Of a DNA stretch of 64,000 nt, positions 44,674-56,127 are shown piece after piece. The stretch is from Lepeophtheirus salmonis (lineage: Eukaryota; Arthropoda; Copepoda; Siphonostomatoida; Caligidae), in contig NC_052133.2 in the NCBI RefSeq assembly GCF_016086655.4, positions 44,632,383 through 44,696,382 on the forward strand, read 5' to 3'. Numbering within the stretch: the first letter of the stretch is position 1; each line of letters opens with the position of its first letter. A program made the position numbers and the translations under genes. The notes beneath the pieces were generated by a model. It did no database searches and was not told where the DNA came from. It saw nothing but the letters and a program-made list of their open reading frames with translations.

Positions 44674-44984
44674 TCATATTTATTTTCTTCTTCTGGCATT
44701 GAAAGGGACTGGGAAGGCTTCAATTTTTTAGGGTTTATATCCAGGAGTGGTACGGACAGTCCAAAGGTACACGGTTGACCTTTTCTTTTGAGAGCCGGGC
44801 TTTTTTTTTCTTGTCTATCCTTTTCTTGAAAGAAGAGATACTCAAGCTCACTTGGCTTAGTACACCATATGCGATTAGAATAGAGAGGGACCTTTTTCTC
44901 AAGTGAGTCAATCAGTTGGAAGCGACGTTCTACCGTTTCGTTATATGGAAAAAGAGTGTTCCGGTTTAGTGAAAGATTTGACAT
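44649..44984 (-). CDS. basic protein, N-terminal part (first frame)
   Basis: The chosen start is the ATG at 44984 (MSNLSLNRNTLFPYNETVER), the first Met downstream of a TATA box at 45048-45041. The 111-codon frame continues RFQLIDSLEKKVPLYSNRIW, then ELEYLFFQEKDRQEKK, a Lys-rich linker and SQSLSMPEEENKYE before a stop at 44649. It overlaps the second frame by about 25 bases. A single-base indel, an unrecognised small intron, an assembly error or loss of function could explain the change. Together the two frames would give roughly 265 residues. The upstream minus frames (to 45144) lie before the TATA box and are not included. Confidence 0.45.
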   Translation of the reverse strand: MSNLSLNRNTLFPYNETVERRFQLIDSLEKKVPLYSNRIWCTKPSELEYLFFQEKDRQEKKSPALKRKGQPCTFGLSVPLLDINPKKLKPSQSLSMPEEENKYECTMAKKI

Positions 44985-45040
44985 GTTTAAGTACAGATAA
45001 TTCAAACTTGAATGATTGATTTGTTGTGTACTTACAGGGG

Positions 45041-45048
45041 TTTTTATA
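45041..45048 (-). promoter_or_regulatory. TATA box candidate
   Basis: TATAAAAA on the minus strand, about 57 bases upstream of the ATG at 44984. A start site 25-30 bases downstream would leave a leader of about 30 nt. The position is good for a Pol II TATA promoter. Confidence 0.4.
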
Positions 45049-45289
45049 CCCATGGAATATCATGAATTTGGGTAGCATAGCCGCAGGAAGGAAGCAGGCT
45101 GAACTTCCATTTGTATAAAAAAGTTCCAATATGGTGTGGATCATTGAAAAACTTTTACTTGTTTGTCCATCCTTCTATTAATTAGTCATTCAAAGAGTGG
45201 AACGTAAGTGTATTTCCTTTGATAAATTTGTGGACTTAAGTTCAACACTTGGAATACTAAAAACTAGCCTTTATACCCCTACAAGGCTC

Positions 45290-45600
45290 CTTCCGTTCAC
45301 TTTTTGATGGCTCTTTGTAGAGTCTGGTGTGAAGCCCCGATGATCTCTTTCATGGACTTGAGGGGATTGGCCTTGGATTTTTTTTAGCTCCTGCGAGTCC
45401 AATTTTGACTTTTTGAGAGAGCCCTTCATCCTCTCCGACGTTCCGAACATGCTGACGGCGTAGAAGGTTGTCCTGGTGAGGCCTACTTTAAAGTGAGCTA
45501 ATGGAAACTTGTCTATCAGGTTCAAGGGTCTTTTTCACGACTTGTACGTAAGTTAGAAAACTTATGTTTGTCTTGTATTGTACTGTTTTAACATATCTAA
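45290..45600 (-). pseudogene. Tc1/mariner-like transposase N-terminus (8.5-kb family)
   Basis: Minus-strand frame with LTRTTFYAVSMFGTSERMKG, then KKSKLDSQELKKIQGQSPQV and a degenerate helix-turn-helix around DSTKSHQKVNGRSLVGV. It aligns with the N-terminal blocks of the 8552-9417 element (FYAVSKFETLER, KLDPK, KKIAEANPLK). There is no catalytic domain, and the ends are not resolved. Confidence 0.6.
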
Positions 45601-48400
45601 ATATGAATCAATTAATTTCTATCACTCAATCTTCAATAATTTTTGAATTATTTTTTAAATCTGGAAACTGGTAAGTTGTTATACAATAAAACAACATATT
45701 ATTGTAGGGCTAGACATTTATGGGGGGGGGGAGGGGAGGTTAGCTGGCAACTCTTGACTTGCTTTTGGATGTTTTAAATTCGTCTAAAAATGCCGACTTT
45801 TATTACAAAATAAAGTATTCGTAAAAGACAAGTACACAAAGATTAGTTATACATACCTGGATGTGCCATTCCTAATTATATTAATAAGTAGATTCCTATT
45901 AAATCCTTTTTAATTGAGTTACAAGTACAATTGAGAGTGATAAAGGTTTTCAGTATTAATTAATCCAAAATTAAAGATTTTTGATATACCTAATTTTGTA
46001 ATACCCCAATTTATTTTGACAAACATCATTTTAGTGCTTTTTCAACAACAATTGTTATAGCCAATGGCTGGGGTTAAAAGGGGGGGCATGCTTTAGGTCT
46101 TGTGTGTATACGTCAAATATATTGGCTCCAAATTGCATATTTATTTTAGGTCCCACTCACGGTAAAACCAGACGAGGCAACCGTCCTTTGCACGACACTC
46201 TATATATTTAAAATTATTAATTGTATGTTTTTGCCAATATGAAGAATAACAATAGCTCATTAGTGTACATGGCACTTTATTTAGAAATTTTTTCAATATA
46301 TATTCTATAAATAAGTAATATATACAACAATATGATATATATTTAACATTTTTTTAGGCATCTAAATGTGTCATATACCCGGGCTCAAGGGCCTTAAATT
46401 TTTCCAAAATACAACTTTTTGATGATTTTGGGTAGTTTTTGGACAAAAAGTGTTGAAAAAACATCAGATTGAATGTCAAAAGGATATTGAACTAAAATAT
46501 GTTTATTTTCGAAGTATATTTTATTATCTAAGTATCAAGATTGCCCTTTAAAATGAAGGTAAATAGAAACAATTGGATGGACGGGCAGAAATAAAATTGT
46601 ACACTCCCATCTATCAATATTATTTTCTCTTATATCTACTCATTTTTTGGGGAAAATATATTAATATTTTCCTCAACTTCTTACTTTTAAACCTTTTTTC
46701 GAATACCCATTTGAAAATCAGAATGATATACATTTTATATATTTTTTTTAGATTCATATTACTAAAAACGTACAAATTGTAAAAAAAAATTATATTATCC
46801 ATTTATTTTTGCAAACATACTTTTTAAAGCATTCAAATCGTCGCCAATTATATTCTACAGCATCAAGGAGATACTTTCTCAGCTTGGGATCTTTAGTTTT
46901 TATGTTCCCAAAGTCGGTCATAGTTTTTATTCCTCTCTCTACAATGTCATTACTCAATCAAACATTTGTAAAAAATTCTTGAAAAATTTTGTATGTATAA
47001 AACTAGTCATATTCGAATTTCTAACTTATTAAATTTTTGTCCCACTCTACACCAAAGGCCACAAAACCAGAAATTTTGTATTATGAAGTTCATTTTTATG
47101 TTTTTTCAAGTTATAAACAATCAAAACAGACCATTTCAATCAATGGGCAAGACAAATTTGAAACTTTGTTGTCTTGTGAAGTATATTTATATATATAAAT
47201 AAAATATTGCACATGTTGGATAAATATTTTTCGGGTAACATGCAATATTACAAATAATTTGCAAGCAAATTATTTTACTTTATTAACCAATATAGCAAAT
47301 TAATTCAATTGTGATGTAACAACGTAATAAAGCAACATTCAGCTAGTTACTTGACTCATAGATGTAATATGGATGATTGTAAATTTATTCTTAAGCAATT
47401 AGTGACTTTGCACAAATTTTTCACTATTACATTTAATGGGAAACTTTTACAACACAATTAATCTCTTAATTATAAATGAAAGCCTTATAAATTCTTGTAG
47501 ACACTGAACCAATCTATGCTATATGTACCAATGGGTAATAAAACGAATTATGAGTATATCAAGTAGTTAAATTGTATGGTTGTTCCCTTGTATATCAAAA
47601 GTAGTTAGTTGATACCACACTTTCATTCCAACATATTTGTTAAGATATATTATAAAGATTGGAATCATAAGATATATTAAGATTTAGTTACATATTGAGA
47701 TAAAGCAAAATGGATTTTGAATGATGTCTCCTGGTTTCACTTAATATTTATGACGAAACGGTACAAAAGTGACGTTGAAAATGACTTATGCTTAGTTTTA
47801 AGGTCACTTTACCAAAAAAAAAAAAAAATGTAGTTGATGGTGATACATATTTCAATACTACGTCATTATAATTCAAGTTCATGTTACCCCTATTTAAAAA
47901 GATAAATTTATCATTATTTGACTCAATTTGCAATTATTAACATGCCATTTATTAATAATTGATTCATTTTATTAGCAAGATGCTTTAACATTTGGTTCAG
48001 ACCACTATTTTGTTTTTTTCTACAGCGAAATCTTTATATATATTTATATATATCCGCAAACAAAAATATACATATATAAAAATAAACATATGGAAGGAAA
48101 ATTGCTTTAAAATACATAACATAATTTAACATTATATTAAAAAATTAGTTTCCCCGAAAGACTTTAAAAAAACAAAAACAAATAAAAATACTAACACAAA
48201 ACAATTAGGGTTTTAATGCATGAAAAAGGGGTCATTACACATAAGAATGATAAAACAATAGAAAACAAAAAAAAGCAAATAATCATACTGAAACATCAAC
48301 TACACAGTCTGACTTAATTTTCGGTAATGTTTTTTAAACTGTCTGATTATCCAACCTAAAGTTTTGAAATGTCATGCATAGACGGATGGACAAAATTTCA
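45601..48400. other. long AT-rich spacer, no gene seen
   Basis: Includes a G-rich run at 45722-45737 and many A/T homopolymers. Opposing hydrophobic and Lys/Ile-rich frames at 46573-46802 are compositional. No RNA gene or paired terminal repeats found. Confidence 0.5.
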
Positions 48401-48730
48401 CTAAATTGACAGCAAAGTCCCCATTTGTTTCATGCACCTGTGGAACTTTACTGATAATATTGAATATCTCACTGCTGCAGAGATCAATATTCCTCGAATA
48501 TCCAATGGTTCATCCAGTTTGTCTTCGGTCAGTCTCAGTGCCACATGGGTTTTGACACTACTGATGACAAAATTGAAGGTCCTTTCTTCTTCAATGTTAT
48601 TAATTGTGCACAGGTAATGCCGAACAAAAAAGAAGCTTTTAAGACGTTCGACTATTTTTCTATCAAATTCAATTCCAAAAATTTCCTGACAATCAATAGA
48701 TAGAACCGACCAGTCACTAAAAACGTGCAT
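48401..48730 (-). pseudogene. possible hAT transposase C-terminal fragment
   Basis: A minus-strand open frame of 109 codons. The middle reads NNIEEERTFNFVISSVKTHV, then ALRLTEDKLDEPLDI. This resembles the hAT dimerisation motif (ERSFS.LK.IKT.LRSTM..ERL..L) with ERTF, VKT and L.EDKLD in register, though divergent. Upstream minus-strand sequence to about 49050 contains further weakly coding-like stretches (LCSLKEIHDERKF) with stops. An unrelated host fragment cannot be excluded. Confidence 0.4.
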
Positions 48731-49050
48731 TGTGTTGTTGAACTTTTTTCCACAGTCTTTTCATGGCTTGAAGAAATCAATGATATCATTAGAGATATGT
48801 AACTGTGATGTAAATTTCCTCTCGTCATGAATTTCCTTGAGTGAACAAAGTATTTTCTTCCCTCAAGATACCGCCCGGCTTATCAACGATATATGCTTTA
48901 TTAAGACTTCCCATCCCCATAATGAAAATTCAGATCCCAAGAAACAAGAGGTAGGTGAATTTTGCTGTTCTCTGAAGAGCAAAAAGGAATCTTCCACTAT
49001 TAAAATAGAACCGGGTTTTAGGTTTTTAGGGTGTTTTTAACCAGCTCCTT

Positions 49051-49705
49051 AGGCCCCGGAAGGTTTTTGAAAAAATGTATTCTATAATGATTCTATTGGA
49101 CAATTTCAAATGTACTGTTAGATTCAAATCTCGGAGTCTTAGACCAAACAATTTTTTGTACAGCTACCCATTCACTAGATGGAAACATTGAAGATATTAA
49201 AGGCATACATAAGAATGTCATCGATTGACGATTTCGAGACAAATTATCTCCATTCTAATTGAGGCCTTCTACTAATATAAAAAAATAACTTTCTATATAT
49301 CTTTGGAAGAATTTTGGCCAGCATAAATAATCCCCTTCGGTAATTGATTTTACAGTCTTTTTAATGCATAAGTATACCTATTATGAAAAAGTATTTTGAG
49401 CCAAACTTCTTTCTTCATTCATGGCTTTCTCAGCAACTGATAGGACAGCGGACGCAATATATATTATTTGCGAAACAAGTTTGGTATTATACAGTTCGAT
49501 TATTTTTTCCAAGTTAAATTTACACCATTTATAGCAAGATCTTTGAGCAAAAATAAATAAATAATTTCGAACAATTGGAAGCCCAGAGTCTTTCAGAGTT
49601 CCATACTATCCCCAAAATGTTCACATTTTAACTCACTTTACAACGAATGAATAGATTAGTTTTAAGCAGCTATGAGAAGTAAGAAGTAAACACAAAATCC
49701 TACTT
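49051..49705. other. spacer, no gene seen
   Basis: No supported feature. Confidence 0.4.
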
Positions 49706-49960
49706 CAGGGGCGTTCGCAGCTTAATATTTTAAGGGGCTTGGTCTTTGAAATTTTTGAAAAAATTATCATAAATCCATAACTTTTCACAAAATATTAAAT
49801 TTGTCGGAAAAAAAAATCAAATAGTAAATTTTTTAGAAAAAATTTCAAAAATTAAATTTCAAAAATCCATACCCATTGACAAACAATATCTAATATTAAA
49901 TTTTTTGGGGAAAAAAATTCTAGTTAAACAGCAAAAATTTATTAGTTGCGGAAGCCCCTG
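49706..49960. mobile_element. family B element, copy B7 (short)
   Basis: Ends caggggcgttcgcagcttaa and the complement of caggggcttccgcaactaat, so both termini are visible as inverted repeats. About 255 bp with a short A/T ladder. The flanking octamers do not match clearly. Confidence 0.65.
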
Positions 49961-51391
49961 CACTCCATATCTAGCAAGAAATATGAAGAAATTATTCGAC
50001 TGTAAATCCTCAATTCTACTCTGAGTCCAGCAAGGATTATCACTTGTGTACTCGAGTTGTAAATCATATACTCTGTCGTTATATATAAAAAAACCTGGAA
50101 AAATGACGTGATAGTTCTTCCATTTTAAAGATGGAATCTGAGTTGTCATGCCATTTTATAAGATTATCTTTATGCAGCTGTGATATTAAGGGAACAAACA
50201 CAAATACTAGTCCGTATCAAGCCAGGACATAGGTAGAAATTAATCCATGCTAATTCTTTATTCTACAATGAGCCAAACCAGGAATTACACTTATACATCC
50301 CAAACAAATCCTCAGTACTACTCTTTTAGATTTATAAGCACACCCACTTTATATTTAGATGTTTTCTCTTCAAGAATTAATAATAAGGAACGATTCATCG
50401 TTCCAAAATAAAAACACTCTTTAGATTACAAAGGACAAAAAATATCAAATGCGTCAAAGTCATATCTTCAACAACTCTTAACATACATATAGGTAACATT
50501 TGAAAATATTTAGGTATCATCACTCAACCTTGAGTTAATTATACAGTTGAGCCAAACGTGAAATCATAGTAGATATCTCTTTTTTCTGAAAGTGATAAAA
50601 ATCTATTTATCATCTTATAAAACATGAAAACACCTAAAAGCTGTCGCTAAAATTCCTTTATGATTCGAAACTTTTAAAACAAAGCATAATTAGTATAATG
50701 TATTTAAAAGTTTAATTAGCACAATATTAGTCTACATAAGTACTTAATTTGCATACCTAGTGAAGATGAAGTTTTGATAAACTAAGAGAAGGGAAATTAC
50801 TTGCATTTCTAAGAAAAAACAATATATTAAATTACTTTGTTGAATAATTAGTTACTTTTCGTTAATTTCTTGATTTTCCCACGAAATTTATGCGTGCATA
50901 TGTCATTCACAAATTATTTATGCATGTAACACTCGGGCTGAAAAGTACCTGGCTTAATAAAGAAAATACATTTTTTTTCGTTCAAAATTAGTGTAAAATT
51001 AATACAAGGTACAAAGTTCGACAAAGTTGAAAATCAAACCGTTCTACTATGAACCCTATTTACAACAAGGAAAGTTACATACCTGTTGTTTACTTTTGTA
51101 ATACCCACAGTGGTATTAGGACTGTCAACAGTACCAAGTTCCCAACCTCTGTCATGGTTTTAGAGATTAGAGTCTTAATGGAAGAAAAAAATTGGGGCGG
51201 TCTAAAACTCCAATGTAAACTCTTTTTCTTCCAATTATCTTGCTTCTTTTGTTTTTATTTAATACGAAACGAAACGAAAGATGAGATACTAAGCTTTTCC
51301 GTTAGGGACCAAAGTATTGTAAATAAACCCCTAAACGGATCAAAAATGGAATTAAAAATGATCTCTTTACCTTTTACAACTTCGATATAAA
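49961..51391. other. spacer, no gene seen
   Basis: AT-rich. The frame at 51049-51390 (113 codons, Phe/Cys/Lys-rich) has no recognised motif and no splice support. Confidence 0.4.
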
Positions 51392-51392
51392 T

Positions 51393-52158
51393 AATGGGTT
51401 AGGAAAAAGTACTTTCGTATATTTTGGTTTTTTTCAATGCTTTATAAAAAGTGTTACAAGCACTTCTTTGCAAGGAGAATCCAACATCATAATGCCCTTC
51501 TTATAGAAGCCCTTCTCCCTATTGGCAAAAAAATCGGACATCGAATTTTCAATGGCCTCTGTTGAGGAAACCCCCAAGTGTGTTGGCCATAGATAGGAAG
51601 CGGTGGTAGTGACTTGGTGCCAGGGTCGGAAAATAGCGGATGCATAAGAACTTCCCATAAGAGCTCCCAGAGCTTCTTCTTCCGTCATCAAAGATCTGTG
51701 CGGCCTGACTTTGCCTTGATGATGTCTTTTTGTCTCCTATTCAACAATGCTGGACAATTCTGTTCGGTCCCCTGCTTCAAACAGTCGAATTTTCACTGTA
51801 AAGGGCAGAATTGAGCGGGGGGGGGGAAATAGATCAAACCCTGTTGTGTCACATGAACCGAATAAGTTTCTGCCCCGTATAAATTGCAAATTTTATTGTT
51901 CGCATTCAATGTGTTTTTTCATTTCAGGTGGTAAAAATGTAAAATATGGCGATTATCTTCCTTTGAGGCCTCCATACTCAACGCACAATAATTCACGCTT
52001 GAACCGATCAAGCGTACTACTGTCCAAAAAAGAGTTTGTAGTATAGACGTACACCTTTACAACAGTACATTATATGGTCTGATATGACCAATAATGAAGA
52101 AAATATACTTATTTACAAGTAGGGAGGAAAATACGAAATTACTTTTTCCCCAACCTAA
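51393..52158 (-). mobile_element. internally deleted mariner (51.4-kb copy)
   Basis: The right end, on the minus strand, is ttaggttggggaaaaagtaa followed by tttcgtatttt, with TA outside (52159-52160). The left end atgggttaggaaaaagtact is its mutated inverse. The minus strand begins with MEASKEDNRHILHFYHLK (mariner helix-turn-helix start, about 51975-51920) and, after a scrambled deletion junction, ends with the C-terminal STEAIENSMSDFFANREKGF and YKKGIMML (about 51570-51480). Sister of 41937-42765 with the same core deletion pattern. Confidence 0.75.
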
Positions 52159-52160
52159 TA

Positions 52161-52689
52161 TTTTCACAGCTTTCATTTATTTTTATCCAATTTGTTTGTT
52201 AATTCATAAAAAAAAAAAAAAACAGTTATATAATTCTCTTAAGAGCTTTCGAAAAGTCTAACAATATAATCTATATGTACATATATTTTTTTTGTGCACA
52301 ATTTAATTACTTCTGCTCTGCTTCCACATTTATATGTACAATATATATGTAAACTGGAAAATATAAATATCCTAAAATAAACAAAAATGATTTAAGTTTT
52401 TTTTTAAAGTTTAAGAGTTGAATTGCTACAAAGTAAAATAAATAAATGGTGGAAGCAAACACAAACAATTCATATTTGATCCAATATTATTGTTAATATT
52501 TAGGTATATATCTTTCATCAAATCCTTTCTAAATATATATTAAGTAGGGTGGTTCATTTCTCCAATTTTTTCGATTTTCAATTAGAGTGGGTTGTTTGGG
52601 TTGGGGGAATTGACATACAGTTACAAGACAACTAATGGTCAATTTTATTTTTGGGTCGTATCAAAATTGGGTTTTTGGGCCTGGTTCTT
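52161..52689. other. spacer, no gene seen
   Basis: AT-rich, no supported gene. Unique G/T-rich block near 52545-52640 (gtagggtggttcatttctcc). Confidence 0.4.
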
Positions 52690-53119
52690 AAATTTTTTTG
52701 ATTTAAAATTTCTGAAATAAAAATTTTTAAGAAAAATTTACTTAAATCGTGAGCTCTTCACCACAAAATATCTCAAAAATTAAAAAAATCCACAGTTGTT
52801 CACAAAAAATTAATTTTTTTAAAACAAATTTCTAAAATCACATTTTTGGAAAAAAAAATCAAAAGTGAAGTTTGATATATTAAGTTTTTTCGAAAAAAAT
52901 TAAAACATTTATGGCATTTCAGAAAGAAAAAAAAATTTCAAAAATCCGCAGCTATTCCCAAAAATTTCCAAAATTAAATTTCAGATACGAAAATTTTACC
53001 CCTATTTTTTTTTGTCATGAGCATACAAGTTTCTAGAAAGAAGAAAAATTCCTGACTTTTTTTTGGGGGTGGGGGTGGGAGGCTACAGTCCCTTCATGTC
53101 ACACCTTGTCGACGCCCTG
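52690..53119 (-). mobile_element. family B element, copy B8
   Basis: Minus-strand reading from 53119: cagggcgtcgacaaggtgtg, then gggactgtagcctcccaccc and a long A/T ladder to about 52690. The far end is not defined. Confidence 0.55.
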
Positions 53120-53358
53120 TTTTCCCACAGACGATGACGTTATTTTTAAATCACAGACGACGTATTTTTATCATATTATATCGTAACGTATGCCACTTTT
53201 TATTAATTTGCAGAACTCAACATGTTCAAAAAAGTTAAAAGGGCGAATTCATGGTTGGAAAAGATATTAGTTATGTTGTGATTATAGTAAAAATTAGCCA
53301 TGACGATACCGATTCTTTAATATCTTAAATAATAGTTAAAAAAAGACCATTTTGCTAT

Positions 53359-53500
53359 CAGGGGCGTTCATATGATTACATTTTATGGGGGGGTACTTAA
53401 GTTTTGGAAAACCATTTCAAATATTAAATTTTTTTAAATATATGGTTTGATATTTCTAATTTTTTTTCAAATTTGATTTTTATTATTCACTGATTCAAAA
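53359..53500 (+). mobile_element. family B element, truncated copy B9
   Basis: Starts caggggcgttcatatgatta and contains a short ladder (ttcaaatattaaattttttt). The right end is lost. Confidence 0.45.
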
Positions 53501-53584
53501 TTAAATTACATGCTATGACTATATACTGAAATATTTCCGGATGAAACTTTAATCGAGAGAAAAAAAACAATGAGATTTAAAGTG

Positions 53585-53752
53585 TATGTATTGCAGCCCT
53601 CTTGGCCAATGGGCATAAGTCAAGGCCATTTGCAAGGCCGAAGCTGTGTGTAAGACCCTTTTGTTCAAGATGAAGAATCTAGTGGAGATAGGAGAAGTAC
53701 TTGGGGGCAAGTCCAAATCTGGCCAACCGTCCAATTAGACCACGACGATTGA
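53585..53752 (+). pseudogene. transposase helix-turn-helix fragment
   Basis: The plus strand, with one frame change, reads IAALLANGHKS-like sequence, then AICKAEAVCKTLLFKMKNLV and EIGEVLGGKSKSGQPS. This resembles a Tc1/mariner N-terminal helix-turn-helix plus the GRPS-type linker. Nothing of the catalytic domain follows. The minus-strand frame over the same bases is a shadow. Confidence 0.5.
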
Positions 53753-55020
53753 ACCCTTTACGCTCTGAATTAAATTTTAAATTTAAATATATATTTTTTA
53801 AATTATTGAAACATGAATTTTGGGCTTGTATAGTTCATATTTGTATTTTTTTTCTTATTTTCACAGTCGGTAAAAATTTAAATCTATTACAGTAAAAATT
53901 TCCAGTTGGTACCGCAGATGTGACTAAAAAGTTTCACCTATAAAAACTGTTGTATTTGTCTTAATCTCAACTTATAATGAGGTTTAGTGACTTGAATTGT
54001 TTACTACTAATTAGGGTAACCAGAAATTTGTCCATCCAGTAAAATGAAACGTGTCAAGGAGAACTTAAATGCACGTAAATTCTACAAGAATTATTTTTTT
54101 TTTTGGTCCACTTTTCTGATGCATTACTAACTTAAAACGTAAACAGAACTTTTAATTTACCAGCCAGGTTCTGTTTCTAAGATCTATTTCTTTATTTATT
54201 CTTTGTTTATCTATTTTTTATATTATCTCTAATTAGTCACATACGGTCGTAACAGGTTTAACGCATTCAGACAAAAAACCCTTAGATTTGTACCATCCTA
54301 GTTCCATAGACCTTTGGTTGTAGCCTACAGCTATGAAATGAGTTTAGTTCAGCACAAAATATTAAAACTACAATAAATAAAGGCAATGAAAGTGACTAAT
54401 ATCAAGTATGTTTATTTCTTCATTTAAAAACCCTTTTAAATAACTAAAAAAAATTTTTTTTTAGATTATAAAAACCTTCTTTATTGGTTTAACTACCAAT
54501 GAAATAAAACCATAAAGTGACTTATTATATCCATGGTTTGAGTCTTATAATTACTTTGTTTAAAGCTATAAAACTTAGTTTTATCCTATCTTAAAGTCTT
54601 TTTAATGTAAATATGTATCTTTTCAAACTCTTTTCTCAACGTAATTATATGCTATGTATAGGGTAATGATAACCCATTCCCATCAACTAAACATAAAATA
54701 TAATTTGACAAAATGTTTTGATTATATATATATCACATATTAATAGCTATTATATTAACTCTATATTTTATATAATGTAATTCCATTTTCGTAATAAAAT
54801 TAATGATTAGAATAAATCAATGGCTTCATTATTTTTTACTCGACTTTTATTTTTATTCTATTTTAAATAAAGTAATTATCCTATTTTTTAATTACGGAAC
54901 TTGTAGTAGCAATAATTACGATTTGATCCCCTTTTTTAAAATTAAAATGCTACATTGCACAGCCAAACGGCAGTTGAAACAATCATAAACAAGTTTTGTG
55001 TTAATTACATTTCTCTAAGT
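53753..55020. other. spacer, no gene seen
   Basis: AT-rich. No supported feature. Confidence 0.45.
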
Positions 55021-55024
55021 GTAC

Positions 55025-55375
55025 AAATGTGGGATTGGCAACCAAAAAGGTAAAACGTGTGCAATCTATTCCACGCCGGTGTCAGTGCCGAAAAGACTGC
55101 AATGACGGTTGAAATCTCCATCCGAACTATTTAAACATGAAGAAGTCCATTAAAGCATAATACAGTCTCATTCAACGAATAAGAACCAAAACTTCTGCAG
55201 CGACAATATGGCTAAATTTTAGTTTCCTTCCATGTGGGCCTCGTGCAACCTTGAACTCTAACCCCTGGACTTTGCAGTTTGAGGGTCGTGGAGAAAAATA
55301 TTTTTCGTACCTCTTATTCAAATTTTGATTTGCTCCGAGGTGTCATCATGACAGCGTGGTTCGTCATGGACAAGT
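55025..55375 (+). pseudogene. deleted Tc1/mariner-like transposase
   Basis: The plus strand begins with VCNLFHAGVSAEKTAMTVEI then SIRTI (about 55053-55130), a helix-turn-helix. After a gap comes FLPSMWASCNLEL-like sequence followed by PLDFAV and GSWRKIFFVPLIQ (about 55215-55335). This corresponds to the WP..SPDLNPLDFAVWG.VE block. Stops and frameshifts are frequent and the catalytic core is gone. Its 3' edge abuts the next element. Confidence 0.55.
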
Positions 55376-55396
55376 AAAATTATATTTAAATATATA

Positions 55397-56125
55397 CAGG
55401 GAGCGGGGATCAAATTGTCGCCAAAATATTTTTCTACAAAAAACAACACAAAATATACATTTTTTAACTTGTTTATTGAAAATCAAAACTATGACGAGCA
55501 TATAGGTATAGAGTAGCCACTCATTCGATATAATCACCGTTGGCATCAATAACGGCTTCAATACGGTCTCTGAACCGGCCGCAGGCTCTTTTGACCATCT
55601 CATTGTCCATGTTGCCGATTACCTCCTTGATGGAGTCCATCAGGCTAGTCTTGGTACTATGGGGATGTCTGTTGGTATGTCTCTCGACGTAGCCCCAGAC
55701 AAAATAGTCCAAAGGATTTGTTACGACGTGATAACAGTTCTTGGTTAACCACTGCATGGAGATTTTGGACAGAAATGAGTCCTGTTGCCACACCCAGGGC
55801 CTGTCTCCATCTTGGACCTTCATATTTGGGTGCCCTCTTTATGGTGCCATCAACATCCCAGGTGTCCTCTAGCTTCTTACGGATACGCTGAACAGTCCGT
55901 AAATTCACTCCTAAGGTTGAAGCAATCGTTGAATGAGATTTGACCTCCATTATTAACCAATGCCATGACTACGGCAGACCTCGAAAGCTCCTCGTTCCAC
56001 TTATAGCTCTTTATTCCTCATTTGATAACCGCATGGAAAGTAAGCTTTCCTATTTGGTACCGGTTTTTTATTTGATTTAAGTTATCAAGGTTTAAAGTAG
56101 GCGACAATCTGATCCCCGCTCCCTG
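55397..56125 (-). mobile_element. internally deleted Tc1/mariner-like element
   Basis: Nearly perfect 26-bp inverted ends starting cagggagcggggatcaaatt on the left and cagggagcggggatcagatt on the right. TA duplications are at 55395-55396 and 56126-56127. The length of 0.73 kb is well short of a full element. The well-preserved ends suggest it is one of the younger insertions here. Confidence 0.85.
55521..55950 (-). pseudogene. transposase, HTH and C-terminus joined
   Basis: The first frame (55950-about 55825) reads MEVKSHSTIASTLGVNLRTV then QRIRKKLED, a helix-turn-helix. The second frame (55823-55521) reads DRPWVWQQDS, with the Q-Q-D of the second catalytic residue, then QWLTKNCYHVVTNPLDYFVW, GYVERHTNRHPHSTKTSL and GRFRDRIEAVIDANGDYIE. 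Only 23 residues separate QQD from LD because the P.SPDLN segment is deleted. The first catalytic motif is missing altogether. A product from the N-terminal frame would be DNA-binding only. Confidence 0.75.
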
Positions 56126-56127
56126 TA

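Noticed and set aside
51049..51390. 113-codon plus frame beside the 51.4-kb mariner
   Set aside because: Biased composition, no motif, no promoter or splice support. Not strong enough to call.
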